Assembly: GCF_004324835.1 (NCBI RefSeq)
Contig: NW_021163066.1
Location: 434,001-498,000 of the forward strand
Direction of reading: 5' to 3'
Length of the DNA: 64,000 nt
Source: Dendronephthya gigantea
Lineage: Eukaryota > Cnidaria > Anthozoa > Malacalcyonacea > Nephtheidae
Shown here: in pieces, positions 37,201-50,189 of the stretch
Numbering within the stretch: the stretch's first letter is position 1
Layout: the number at the start of each line of letters is the position of its first letter
The notes under the pieces: generated by a model
The model's input: only the letters and a program-made list of their open reading frames with translations
The model's database searches: none
Told to the model about the DNA's origin: nothing
Translations under genes and position numbers: made by a program

Positions 37201-38316
37201 AGTTTTAAATTTAAAATTAAATAAAAATAACGTTTGCTGTGTTCAGTTATTTTCCCTGCTGCGATGTGGGCGGAATTCTTCTATTTTATTATTTTAAAAC
37301 AATCCGACATTCGTATTTATTTTTCATGCTGTTATCCTGTGTGCTCGCTCGCTTTGCATTCATATTGTCCAAGATATGGTTTACAGATTGATATCATTAT
37401 CTAGCTCATTATAAACCTAACTCAATGCAAATGAGCTCAAACTAGCAACTTTAGAGTTAAACTGAATGCTGTACTTTGTTGTACTGTATTGTACAGCATT
37501 GTACTTTACTGTACTATATTGTACCAGAAACTAAATTTTACCTTATTGCCAGGAGAAAGATCGCTCTTATGTTGGTGATTTACTGGTTTCCATGGATTAT
37601 GATCCCATCGATTGGAAGTTGAACGTGAAGATTATCAGAGCCAGGGGGTTGCCTAAAATGACGAGAGTTGGACACACAGGTTAGAATATAGATCTGCTGT
37701 CGTTAGTCATCATAAATTTAGTTTTCCTCCTGTAGCAACACTGGATCAATAAGATATGATCTTTACTGGACCTCTAGGAAGAACAGTTTAGAACTGATAG
37801 AGCTATCCAGTATAAATAAAGTTAGTTTAGTTTAGGTTTCCTCCTGTAGTAAAACTGGATCAATAAGAGATGATCCTTAGTGGACCTTTAGGAAGAACAG
37901 TTTAGAACTGATAGAGCTATCCAGTATAAATAAAGTTATATTGTTCAGGCCTATATTGCTAAATCTAGAGAAAGTATTCAGTGCAAACATATGTTTTAGA
38001 CGCTTTTGTTAAAATCAACGTGATGCAGGATTTAAACAGAATCTTCAAAAGAAAAACCAAAGTACAGCATCACGAATGGAACCCAGAATTCGACGAAGGA
38101 TTTGACTTTGAGTTAACACGCGATCAGATGCAATCAACGAGCATCACAATGAAAGTGATTCACCGCGGAAAACTACGAGATCATTTGATTGGCGTCGTTT
38201 TGGTCGGATTTAACGTTGACCCAACCGAGACGGGTTATCAACACTGGAATATGATGATGGATAAACCCAATTTATCAATTGAACAATGGCATAAAATATA
38301 TCCTGTTTTGAAATGA
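34281..38316 (+). CDS. SytD: anchor, linker, C2A with in-frame stop, C2B
   Basis: Five exons join in frame: 34281-34493, 34782-34979, 35163-35827, 37553-37679, 38000-38316. The anchor (ALLGVAFCIIIIVVSLVA) is followed by RRAWKRRK and a proline/serine-rich linker (PPTPTVRSTSPRATSPTE; SSSSIDLL). C2A starts ATLEFSLQ and then meets TAA at 35468-35470. Beyond it the frame continues correctly through NPIFGEMFTISGF and IGEVTYSLRDLQP. C2B reads GDLLVSMDYD and DAFVKINV and ends EQWHKIYPVLK. Neighbours usually have Tyr or a nearby aromatic residue at the stop position, so a single base change is likely. The rest looks intact, so this may be a recent null allele, recoding, or a sequence error. AATAAA lies near 38976. 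Confidence 0.75.
34530..34670. repeat. ATC/ATT-rich microsatellite in SytD intron 1
   Basis: Degenerate runs of ATCATC, ATAATC and ATTATC fill most of the intron after the GTAAGA donor at 34494. One plus-strand frame through it spuriously encodes long runs of isoleucine. Confidence 0.8.
34982..35110 (-). repeat. 18-bp repeat (TGTATTAGAGAGAG type) in SytD intron 2
   Basis: Imperfect copies of TGTATTAGAGAGAGATATC lie in the intron just upstream of the C2A exon. The reverse complement of the same unit fills the equivalent intron of SytG at 57.7-57.9 kb. Opposite orientation argues against simple inheritance from a common ancestor intron. Confidence 0.75.
37727..37945 (-). repeat. family B tandem units, reversed, in SytD intron 4
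   Basis: Two units reading CTCCTGTAGTAAAACTGGAT, CAATAAGAGATGATCC and GAAGAACAGTTTAGAACTGA lie between the two C2B exons, ending about 55 bases before the acceptor of the last exon. The unique left end seen at 22.45 kb and 57.1 kb is absent here, so this copy is truncated. Confidence 0.85.
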
Positions 38317-41300
38317 ACAATAACCTTCAATAGCATATGCGATATGATATATTTTTAAAGAAATCGATAGACTTAATATTGAACGGTTACACACTGCATG
38401 AAGGCAAGGTGAATATACATAGGTAATAGTGAAAACCATTCGGTTCTATATGCTATAGCGTAGTGAAAAATTACAACAATTTTATTTTATCAATTCTGCT
38501 GAAAACGCACAAAATAATTACACCGATATTTATATTTCGAGGTAAAAGGGCAAATATGCGATCAGAGACCCTTATAACCACTTATGCTGTTATATCAGAT
38601 ATAAAACAATGTATTTCCTGATTTCCTGAAAGAGTTTACTCATGTAAATTTTAAAACATTTCTGTATGGGAATATCACAATGAAGTTAATCCTAAATGAA
38701 AACTGGTAAAACAGATCCCTATGATCAGTTCTAGCATAGGTAAGCTGACTTATATGCAAAAATATTCACGAAGGACTGGTTATCATTATCAACAATGATA
38801 CATAAACAGGATGTCTTCGTTACACAAACAAAAAACTCGACATAGCTACTACGAGAGCAGATTGCTGCAAGACTGTTAGTCGGTTAAAGGATGAAGAATA
38901 TATTTCACAGAATGAATTTAATCGTTTATTTCTTATTCTTGATGTAATATTCTATACTTGAGGTGGTAAAATTTCAATAAAACATTAGAAATCCCTATAT
39001 ACACATGTAGACTTCTGGATGAGCCAAAGGTCAAAATTGCTGAAGCGACCCATTTTGTCTTTGTTTAAAAATCGACTTTGATTTGAATATAATTCAAAAT
39101 AAACAGGTTTCAAGAGTCGATTGTATGGCGTTTGTGGCTTCATGCTAACTTTTGCCAGCAACTCGGGATTATAAAGAAATATTACAATTGCTGGATGAAC
39201 GTTTTGGAAGCAAGGTAGGTACCGTTACTTTCAGAAGCAAAATATTTCGGGGACCTCAAAATGTTAAGTATCACATTGAATCAAAATTGAAGGCTATATA
39301 CTCACACTAGTATTAACTTCGGAAATGATTATCTTCAATCCAATAATGAAGTAATTTTAATCCTCAGACTTCGCTTAACAATTTAACCTTCGTCTTCTGT
39401 GCATGTTAATTATGATTGTTTTCGGTTTCAGCGTTATTCCTGTAAGGGACCTGAAATCGCTTAATTGTATAATTACACCCTATAAAGATTTGCATGATTT
39501 GTCGAGTCTGGTCAATGAAGATTGGTGCATTCTGTGTTAAAACGCATAGTCATGAATTATTCCCACAATTATTTCGACAATTTGTTCATTTTTATGCAAA
39601 ACTTGGGCACAGTAAATACAATGGTAGATTTCTTACATAATAAGCGATTATCTTCCAATAGCTTTTGTCGACCGCACGCGTTTGAAATCTTTATAGAGGC
39701 AAAATTTCAAAAGATTTGTGCTTAATTGAGCCGTTTTAATATCAAATCCTAGCTATTATGGCCACTTTGGCGTTTACTGAGGCTCCAGACTATGTCTCCC
39801 TTTACACTGTCTTTAATTGCATGTCCTTACTTGTACAAGACATTTTCACTTTATGAACCTTAAATGGGGCAATTATTTAGCCTTTAACACAATAATAAAT
39901 AACTGAATAATATGTGTGATTATAGTTGAGGTTGAATTTTCCACGGAGTCGTCCTGTATGACGAGTCTACTCTACAGGGTGTCCCAAAAAAAAACGAAAA
40001 CTATTGAAATCACCCATAACAATACAATTGTTAGAGTTTGAATGCCTAAACAGTCTGTTGGGACCCACAAGTGTATAAATGTTTACCATACGCATTTTTA
40101 TGCATGCATATGATGCAGTAAAATTTGCTTGTACGCAAAAATGATATTTATTAACAATATTTACAATTCACAAATATGGATAACAATATTTAAATGTGCA
40201 TCTCAAGGACCATGACCTTCGACATATTCCCATCTCTAGCAACATAAAGCATTTAGTATTTTATAAGTTGCATTAAATCCCCATGGGTTGAAATTCGTGA
40301 ACACGGCATTCAAATTTTAACAATGAGTGATTTCAATAGTTTTCGTTTTTTTTGGGACACCCTGTAGTCTAGTAAACTTGAAAGTGTGCAGTAGTCGTGT
40401 TGTTGACTGAGTAAAGAATCACATGCTATACGCTTGTTATGAGCTTGTTTTAAAGGTATATTTCAGAAGTTCCTTTGTTGATTTTTGTATCCAAAAAGGT
40501 CCTGGATTTTCAGAGTAACTCGGAGGAAGAGATGATGTGAAATACGATAACATGGAACCAAGTAAGCCAGTTTACAATTTGTATTAATTAAAAAATACCC
40601 AGGTACCATGAACGGTATTTTACAGCCATTGTCATCCAGTGATAAATGGTATTGAACATTGCAATAGACCGATTTTATATGCCTCAACTCTTAATGTCAA
40701 TTTTGCTGATTCTATTCGGTTCACGCCGCCAGGTACTATTTGCTAGCAACGAGTCTTTCCTTCAGAGAAAATTCTAAAATGAATTCAGTGTTGTAAACTC
40801 CATTTTTACGCTTTTCCTGAACAACTACGTCGGCCAGGGCAGATAACGCCATCACTGGTGTTGATCACTCTATCACATACATCAGGATATTTAAGAGGAG
40901 AGAGGAAATGTACTAGCTGAAGCGTAAAAAAATATTCAATTCTGATAGAAGAGTGTCCGCATTTAACCACAAGCGGAAATTGAAAGTTTGATGTTGTTTC
41001 TAGATGACTTTGCGGCCCTTTCTTGAAGTAAAAATAGCTGAATTTATTCCTGAGACTTGTGACTTTAGGTCTCGCTATTAAAATCGTGGAGGTTAAGTGA
41101 CTAGAGATGGGATTGTTTACGTTTGACACTATGAGCTTGCCCGAACTATATCAATAGTATAATTAAGTGCTTTCTACTTTAGACAGAAATATGAAAATCG
41201 TCTTTATTGCAGCGACTGAGACGAATAATTGCTCATAGAAATGGCGGCGGGAGGCACAATTAGGGTTTACCGATTAAACTTGCCACAAATTCATAATTCA

Positions 41301-43659
41301 CCTTGTATTGACCTTTTCAATATGATCATTTTTAATCCTCGTTTGGGCTTAAAAAACCACTTGCGCAATCTTAATCTATGACAATTCTTTCTATGAAATA
41401 TTCACGCGGCAACATGATTGCTGATTTTCCAATGTCAAGACGAAACTGGTTGAAATATTCCCAACTTTTCAACTCCAAGGGTTTTAAACGAGAGAATTGC
41501 ATTTAAACTAGAATTTCTGATAACTGAAATTAATTTAAACAAGCAGTTTAACTTCAATATGATTTTTTTGAGAAGAACTAGCGTTGTCATGGCTGTAACA
41601 ACCAATACCACCCAGAATGTACAAAAATAGAAGCCAGTGGAGTTTAACTGACTACATGAAGTCAATAAAGAAGAGATATTTTATACACATTCAAATGTGT
41701 TTAGCCAGTTTCGTGAGCGAGAAGCTGCCATACGTGACTGTCGTCACAATACTGGCTGAATTACATAGAAAAACACAAATATAGTGAAACTGGATCTATA
41801 CTAATTTCTTAAAAAATCAAGTGGATTATACTGAACGTCTGTTGAAATATATAGCCTATAGGTGTGAAATCCTAGGCCAATCAGCGTCTAGCATCACGCC
41901 TGTAGTTTCAACCTCCGGTAGAAACCAAGCCTGGTGTATTTACTGAGACTTACAACACCCCCGAGTAAGACTATAGCGGTCAATATTAGCCACCCCCATG
42001 TGACGTATATCCTTTAGCCGTCGGCAAACATAAAATAACGCAAGTTAACCAGGATATATGCATTTCTAAGTGCTCATTACTCTGATTGTCATTGGAACTT
42101 CTAAACTATAGCGATGTTAAATATCACGGATTGCTTTCATATGTAATGGAATCTACCATAGATTAAGGAATCGTTGGGAATGGTTGAGAAGAGTAAAGGT
42201 AATCAAATGTACAGCGTTAAAGGGGATCATTATTTTCTTATATCATGCAGACAGACTGGTTCATTTGCATTCACATCCCCTCCAGTGGCACGGCTCCTAG
42301 TTTTGTGTTTTATTCTGTATATTTCTCTTCGTTAAACCAAAACTTAAACGCCCGAGCTGAATGTATTTGTTTATCGTGACCTAACGAATTTATCATCTAA
42401 AGGTCAAGTTTGAAATGATGGCTGTTTAATCGTATATAGGATGATTATCTTACATTCATCCCTTCCCGGTTAATTTTAAATATAGACAAGTGCTTACTCT
42501 AATATCAATATAGAAGTTTGGTTAAATTCATGAACGGCTAAGTTGATTGAAGGTCATAAAAATCATCTTAAAAATCATCTTATTTGAAAGAATTTATCAT
42601 CAAGACTAAAAAGCATTATTGTAAATGATACTACGATTCGAGAGAAGCTATCTTGCAATATGTTCATTGAACTATTGTTGTTTCTCCTATCATTAAAATT
42701 CCGTCTTACAAACCATATATTCTAGACTAAAATCCGATGCTTCTAATTACTGATTAAGAATAATTAAATAATAAATTGGCGTGTTTAGTTCCACCAAGGA
42801 GTTTCCATGGAGAGTTACATAAGGGGAATTGTTGCAATGGAATGGTTGATCGCATCACCAAGCTTGCAACAAAAACTAACAATTTTAATATTCGATATTA
42901 ACTACCTTGTTGATAGTGTTTAGATATAATTATATATTTATTTTTGTTATACAATAAATCACCATGCATTCTTAAGTAGTCACATGGCTAACACTAAAAG
43001 TTGTAAATGATAGATACTTTAGGCAAAAACATGAAGAAAAGGTAGATTAGCGTGTTTCGTTATGAAGAAGTAACCTTATTTAACTTAACTGTGACGATTT
43101 AGGCCTTATAGGTGTGATCTAAATAGACGTACAGGTTGATCAGGATTAATAGAATCATGGCAAGTTTATTGACAATCGCTAAAGTCCTTTTATCCAACGT
43201 TCATTGATAACCAAATCGCGGTAAATGGCGCGAATAATTCATTCCATCGTCTCCATGGACAGCTGGCAACAAAAGTAATTTACATTTTGAGTGACATTCG
43301 CTGTTCGTGGGTTTAAGCATGCAATCGGTCGGACTGAGCCAGACAATTGCCAACATCTAATTTCTCGAAATGCGATCTCCAAAGAAGAATCCACGACGTT
43401 TTATCTCTCAGAGACACGCCTGATATGAGCATAGATCAAATTTTTCTTCGGTTCTGAGAGTAAGGATAAATATAATCAGTGTCTGGTTGTATCCCAATTC
43501 TGGCGTATGGCAAATACTCAAGTGTGCTTTTCATCCGCATCAATAGTTTCTAAGTGTATACTAGCATGACTGTTTGCACGACGTTTTTTAACTCATAGTT
43601 CCTGTTAGAGCCATGTTATTTCCTCTGTTTCAAACTCTATTAATCGCTTTTCTTTTCAG
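38317..43659. other. 5.3-kb gap between SytD and SytE
   Basis: Contains the SytD 3' untranslated region and a mariner-type MITE (39975-40364). Several minus-strand hydrophobic frames (for example 41435-41665) lack splice or family support. Otherwise nothing recognisable; the SytE first exon should lie here but was not found. Confidence 0.5.
39975..40364. mobile_element. 390-bp mariner-type MITE with TA target duplication
   Basis: Left end CAGGGTGTCCCAAAAAAAAA leads into CGAAAACTATTGAAATCACC; the right end is its near-perfect reverse complement, ending GGGACACCCTG. Both sides are flanked by TA (39973-39974 and 40365-40366). CAGGGTGTCCCA termini and TA duplication are typical of Tc1/mariner elements. 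No transposase frame remains, so it is non-autonomous. The ends differ mainly in poly-A length and one base, which suggests modest age. Confidence 0.9.
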
Positions 43660-46600
43660 TTCTCATTGTTTCGGGAGTCCTTGGATCAATATGCGCGATT
43701 CTTCTTTTACTTCTTCTCTATCTTGTTCGGGCTGTACGACGGAAGAGACCAGCCCCAGTTCATCGCGACCGTCAACTTCCCCCCGGCATCATTATACATG
43801 AAGACATCCCGCAGTTCATGCCGGGAACGATACCACGCAGGGTCCAGGGTCCAGTCTCCAGTCTTCCCCCACCTATAACCGCTGAGCTGTTGGACACTCG
43901 TAACTATGGCCCTGATATGTCGAAATTCTTTGGCCATCGGAGTGATGGTATGTTAGTTGTTTGAATAATTTGAGTTGTTCCATTCACCTTTACTTCAAGA
44001 AATCCACAACAACAGGGCGAGACGGTTACTGTGACTTTATTATTAGAGTTAGTGAAGGTTTTTAATCAAAATATAGAAACTTAGATCTCCACTAGAGAAA
44101 AACTAACAATACACTTCAAAGTTGGCAACATGGACTATTTGGGCGGAATGACTCAACCTCACAGAAGGGGCTGTGCCAAGTGATATTTTAGGTTCTAAAA
44201 TTGCCCGTAGTTTGTTAGAATTGATCTTCAGTAGATCTGAAGTAATGTTTCTCCTTATTAATTGAAGATAACGCTATCCAGTCTTCGTACAACTGACCTC
44301 ACGACTAATCAATAAACATGGTTTACTTTCTGTTTTTAAAGGAGACCATTACCCAAATGCTATTTCCCTAGAGCAGCTAAATACTGCGGGATCTCCTGCC
44401 ATAACGATCAAACACCGTACCAGCCATAAGGGAGGTTACAGCTGCCCTAGCAGCCCCACGTCGCCTTTCAGTCGTCGTTTCCGAGGCTTCAGCGAGCCGA
44501 CTTCGCCAGAGAAAAGATCCAAGCGAAGCGCTACGATCTCGTCAAGTTCGGAAGTTGTCGGAAAGCTGGAGTTCTCGTATTACTTCGACGAAAAAAACCG
44601 TCAGCTTCACGTGAACGTTATTCAAGCGCTCCGTTTACCTGGGGACGATAATCTAGAGTCTTACGTCATCGCTATTTTAAAACCGGATGAAATGAACTGG
44701 CGTCGAGAGACGAAATTCGTTTTCAATTCAGTGGATCCGCTGTTCAACGAAACATTCTTGGTGTCCGGCTTCACGCATACGAAAATACGCGAATGCAGTC
44801 TCCAGTTTTTGGTTATGAACAATGCCGAGAACAAAGCCATTGGTCAACTTCATGTGTCGTTAGCGGACTTACAACCGAATAAGATTACAAGCAAATGTCT
44901 CAGTCTAACTCCAATGGTGTCCGACGAACTAGTAAGTACATCGTATATGAATACAGCGAGCATAGGAATAGCGATGCATGATAAACAAATATTGATGAAG
45001 TTGTGTATGTAGGATTAGGCTGTCTAAAAGAGTTTTGCATGTCTAGACAAAACTTTGACTCTTCTTTCTCAGGAGAGCGGGATTCGTAGTATGTTTGGTC
45101 GCTGGATACACCGAGCTTGTGTTCATCTAATATGCTAAACACATCCTTCACGAAGTTTTTATTAACGCTGCCTTCCGTTCCGCAAGTGCAGGGTGTTTCG
45201 GAACAACACGCGCGTACTCTTTTGACTTTACGACGATATTATTCGCCTTTCGCTTTCAGGAGCTCACTGTAGGCGTGATTTGTATGACGACAATTGGATA
45301 TGTAGGAATTCACGTTCAGACCTATACTGATATATCGGGAAGTTTACACAGAGTGCATTTTGCATAATATTTTGACCTCAGATATGGCATGGATTTTAAC
45401 TAAAAATCCTTTTCAAGACGATAGTGCATACATTCTAAAAGGGAAGTTATCCTGCGACTTCACAAGCGTAAATATATTACACACATTGATTACTAAGGTG
45501 TTACATAGAAGTGCATGGAAGTCGTTACCTCGGGAGGCGGAGATCATAAACTTTTGTATTATTCACTAGCGTAGATATCACATAATTATGTTGTTTCCTA
45601 CAATGGCAATTTGCACCTTGATTTAAGGAAGAAACCCTGCCTTAAACTGGACAACAACAGTCAACAGGTTTATTAAATAGCTGTGTTCATCGTGCATCTA
45701 GTTGCCTGTAATTATTTCCACACCGGCAATCCATCTATCAAGGCTTTTTTTTTGCTCAGCACGTTTTTGCACAACATCTATAATTAGTGCATTCATTTTT
45801 AATTGTGCGACTGAAAAACTCACTCATATTGCGGACACAAAGTTCGGTATTTCTCAGCGATATATTTTCAAAGCCACAAGACAGAAGTTTGATAATATAC
45901 ACGACTTCCTGAAACACTTGAAACTTATCTTTTCCGAGTCATACCGATAAATTTCATTTAGTTATGTTTTCATGAATATTGTCAAACATGCATGCGTTAA
46001 TATAACAGACGTGCTCAAAAGTTGTGGTTAAAATATATTCAGCATTTAGCAGTTCTTTTTAAGAGAATTCTATGAAATGATTTGAGAGAAATGAAGCATC
46101 TCTATATAAGAATCACTGCCCGAATTTCAAACACATGCGTGCGTGATACTCTTTATCAAAATTTTATCGATGTTTTCTTTTTTTTTAAATATATTTACAT
46201 TTCTAGCAAGAACATGAATAAAATAAATTGGTCCTGTCAGTAGGAATAAAATACAATCCTTCATGTATATTATCAATTGTGTACATAAGCTTTGCCCGAC
46301 ACAAGTCGGTCTCGTGAGCATCACACGGGCAAGTTAATCATTTTGATCGAATTTCCATGCAAGCCACAGGCAAAATTCCTAAATAAGCATGGAGATAAAC
46401 GGTATATCTAGTCAACTAATAAATGTATATACAAGGGATATTCTTTCCTGTTTGACAATCGGTGATATATGACAAGAAATATCAGCTGTTGCATATACAC
46501 GAATTATCCTTGTGCAAGTTGTAAAGTTTTACGGCTGTAAAGAATTGCATAACTTTTTTGTGTAAGACGAAAAAATGTAATTTCCTACGATTTCAGCCAT

Positions 46601-48182
46601 GAGATGTTATGTCGTAGCTATAACGTCAGTTTTCAAGGGGCTTTGACGGACGGAAAGATACTTATCGTCTCGGTAGCTTTTGTTTTTCAATCTTCAAAAG
46701 TGGCGGAAAATTGATAAAGCCAAATAAAATATTTATAAGTTGCAAGAAATTATATCGATTGGAAATGGAAATATCTGAAATCTTTTAAAGATAAACTATA
46801 TGTACTCTGTTTCGTGCAAGACCGACAATGCGTATAAACTTCAGAGTCTAAAACATTTATTGCATACTTGCCAAAGTTAGTTGTGAAAAATGAAAGCGAC
46901 ATGTTTAAATGCTAAAGGCAAACTTGGTGTTCATCTAAATTATCAGTTACCCCTTGCAAAGCATTTTCTAAAAGAAATTTGCATGACAATACTTTTCCAA
47001 TATTGGCCCGTCAACACGTCCAAAGCGCGTGGCAGTCCTTTAGTGCATGTTATCTTACGGTAACAGCCGCTGAAATATTGGTAAACAGTAGTCCACGAGT
47101 CTAGTGGACTGTAAATTAAACTGGAGTAACTTCTCCATGTCAACTTTTTCGACGCAGGGTGATGAGTTCTGTGAACGTCCTCCGCTTGGAGAGATTCTGG
47201 TCGCATTGACCCACAATCCTTCAGAAGGAAAGTTGACAATTACAATCAAAAGTGCAAAAGGACTTCCTGGTGTTACAAAATCAGGCAAAGTTGGTAGGTG
47301 TTTCCGTATATTAACATGGTTATCTTTTATCCTTCCCGCGTATCTGTTCTTACTCTCCATTGGTTTCCTTTCATTCCTTTATTCTACTGACCAGCTCTCC
47401 TTCATCTCTTCTTATTACGTGTCCATATCATCTCAACCTTGCTTCCCTCATCTTCCCTGCAATGTCTACCACCTCACATCTTCTTCTGATCTCTTCATTT
47501 CATAATATCTCTGACCAGCTCTCCATCTCTCCTTATTACGTGTCCATATCATTTCAACCTTGCTTCCCTTATCTTCTCTGCAATGTCTACCACCTCATAT
47601 ATTCTGATCTCTTCATTTCAAAATATCTCTGACCAGCTCTCCTTCATCTCTTCTTATTACGTGTCTTATCATCTCAACCTTGCTTCCCTCATCTTCTCTG
47701 CAATGTCTACCACCTCACATCTTCTTCTGATCTCTTCATTCCATAATATCTCCGAACAATTCTTCTTCATTTTTCTTAGCAAATTTAGTCTATATTCAAG
47801 GAACCTTTAACCTATCTAACTCGTTCCAGATCCCTACATAAAGATTCGTGTCTTCTTCTGCGGAGAACGTATTTACAAGAAGAAGACGACCATCAAACAC
47901 GACACCAAGACACCAGTTTACGAAGAATCTTTTGACTTTGTTGTAACAAAAGATAAAATGCCTCAAACAAGCGTCATCTTAAGACTTTACCATCACGGAA
48001 GTCGAGTCAACGTCCTGAGCAAAAGCATTTTAATTGGCGTTGTATTTTTGGGCTATCAATTTGAGTTGTTTGGACCACATCCGTTTATGCTGGACTATGG
48101 TGCAAGACATTGGGCCAGTATAATAGAGAAACCACATTTAACTATTGAAGAATGGCATCCCGTTCAGGCGTTTTCTACGTGA
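43660..48182 (+). CDS. synaptotagmin-like protein SytE (complete anchor-linker-C2A-C2B)
   Basis: Exons 43660-43947, 44342-44931, 47158-47293 and 47830-48182 join in frame (454 residues from the anchor exon). The anchor (VLGSICAILLLLLLYLV) is followed by RAVRRKRP and a Pro/Arg-rich linker. C2A begins VVGKLEFSYYFD and has DPLFNETFLVSGF and IGQLHVSLADLQP. C2B has LGEILVALTHNPSEGKLTI, DPYIKIRV, GVVFLGYQFEL and the C-terminal EEWHPVQ (WHxL-like). Calcium-ligand aspartates are mostly replaced (loop 3 of C2A reads NNAENKA), so calcium-independent lipid or SNARE contacts are more likely. The anchor exon starts at a phase-1 acceptor, so a short upstream coding exon is missing. C2B is very close to that of SytF. 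The 2.2-kb intron between C2A and C2B shows nothing recognisable. Confidence 0.87.
47375..47765 (-). repeat. family D tandem array, reversed, in SytE intron 3
   Basis: About three units of the retrotransposon-derived repeat (reverse complement of the 21-kb array) lie between the two C2B exons. Units read TCTGACCAGCTCTCCTTCAT, TTACGTGTCCATATCATCTC and ATGTCTACCACCTCACATCT. The minus-strand TGA in place of the conserved Trp codon is the same as in the 21-kb array (one unit has ATTTCA for ATCTCA), so both arrays descend from one damaged source fragment. Confidence 0.85.
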
Positions 48183-50189
48183 AAAAAATATGGATATATT
48201 GTTGTATGTATGCGATTGATAAATGAAGGAATCCTCGCAACAAGAAATGTTATATGTAAAGAGAGTGTAACTTTTGTTTTATTACGTTTATTTAATTACA
48301 CATTACGTTATGAGCAGCAAATAAACCTGTGAATACATTTCAAAAATGTAGGAAAATTGACTCAGCGAAATTCAGCTCACGTCATTAACGTGGAGGGTAC
48401 GCACAATTGTCTGACAAGGGTGATGTCGTGTCGCTAATTCTAGGATCTATCGAGAGAAGGTCATCAAATAACATATTAAAGAATCATTACAGCGAATTCG
48501 ATACAAAATGGTCTTTTGTACTACCAAGGATGATGAGCAATATAAACTCCACATTTCTCGCCTAATAATTGTGTTTTCGTGGGAATAAAATACCTCAAAA
48601 TACCGATCAAATTTATAAGTTAGTTTCAATATTTGTAGGGTTTTCAATCAATCCTGCATAAGAGATGCATAAGAGATATGAAATATAACATTCACAATAT
48701 GATTCATTCAGATCATTATGTGTTATGTTTACAGCATATTCAAAATATACTAAGAATCATGCAAAGCTTGAAAGATTTCAGGTCTTTCGGTGCGTGCGAA
48801 CCCTACAACCCCAGGTTTTCTGACCGATTTGAGTACATCAATCCAGCTTGCGGAAGAGAACTCAATCTTCCTACAAATCTTTTACACAAAAATTTACATA
48901 AATGTTGCTAACTGAAGCTTCGAGTCTTTGTTTTGTACATACTTATGTCTCCGTGTCGCGTTTTTTGTGTAAAATTCAATAGGATGGGAATTGTTTATGG
49001 TAGTATTATGACGTCGCGATCCGTTATGACAGGAAAAAACTTGAACAAACGGAGTGTAATCACATTATACTCTCACACAGCCGACGATTTATCTCTGTAC
49101 CTCTGTCGCTTACAGAAAGAGGGAATTGGCTAATATGTAAACGATCTTTTCTACGTTATTGCAGTATGGTTAATTTGAATAAAGGTAAGAACAATTAATA
49201 CAAACTATTAAGACTTAAAGGAAAACAATCATCTTGCGAGAATCCATAAGATTTAGACGTGCGCTCTGACACTATCTCAGAAGCGTTGTGAAGTGTTTTA
49301 GGTACAATGAATAAATGAATGAAGTAATTTCGATAATTCTGTCCGACATTTCTAATAACTTGTTCGAAACATTTGTACAAATATTATAAATAAACAATGC
49401 AATATACTTAACTAGTTCAGTTTCAATGAGCTCTTTACTATATGCATTAAGTGGCTGGATATTGTGTTATGGAAGCATATTCAATCACTCGATTATCAAG
49501 TAAATAATAATCTGAATAAGTTATGGTAATGTTCGTGGAAAATAAACGGGGCAATTCACTCACGTTTTGGTTAAATTTTGATGGAAATTCACTCGTCTTC
49601 CCGCGAGCTGAAGCGGAACTGTGCATGAATAATGGCCGCATAATTATTCTTAATAGATCTTTTTCATTATGATGACAAACGTTAAATGTCTGACTCTGAA
49701 AAACTAACCAGCCAATCAAACGTCTTGTAACATCAGACGAATGACGTGCATTCTAAGAAAGGCCTATATTGATGAAGTTTCTGTCTGCCGGCAAACCAAC
49801 CAATAATTTAAATTCTCAATGCCAAAATATGTTATCTTTAGGAACTGTTCAAAAGTGACCTTGTTTCCCTGGATAAAATTCTAGCTATGATAAACTTGTC
49901 GAAATTAATGTATAATGTATCAAAAACATATTACTGCATGAAGAGATAGACAGTGTTTGATGAATTAAGATGCTGTTTATCTAATTTAGAGGTTGATATA
50001 AAAAGACTATCGCATTTGAATGTCATTTTTCGTTCATACGCTGTGTAAGATTTCGAGATTTCACAAAATCGTTGACCGCAATTTCTTTCAATACATCAAA
50101 AGTAGCCCAGGGAGAAAAAAACCCCGGGATGATCATATAGACAAGCCTTAAGGTGATATCACTCTATCCATATATGCTCCTAATTTCAG
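48183..50189. other. gap between SytE and SytF
   Basis: SytE 3' untranslated region with AATAAA near 48320, then AT-rich sequence without repeats or supported exons. Open frames at 48678-48911 and 48933-49133 have no recognisable features. Confidence 0.5.

Noticed and set aside
47104-47505. 133-codon frame running from the SytE C2B exon into the intron repeat
   Set aside because: GTAGGT at 47294 is the donor and the paralogous exon structure shows the rest is intron.
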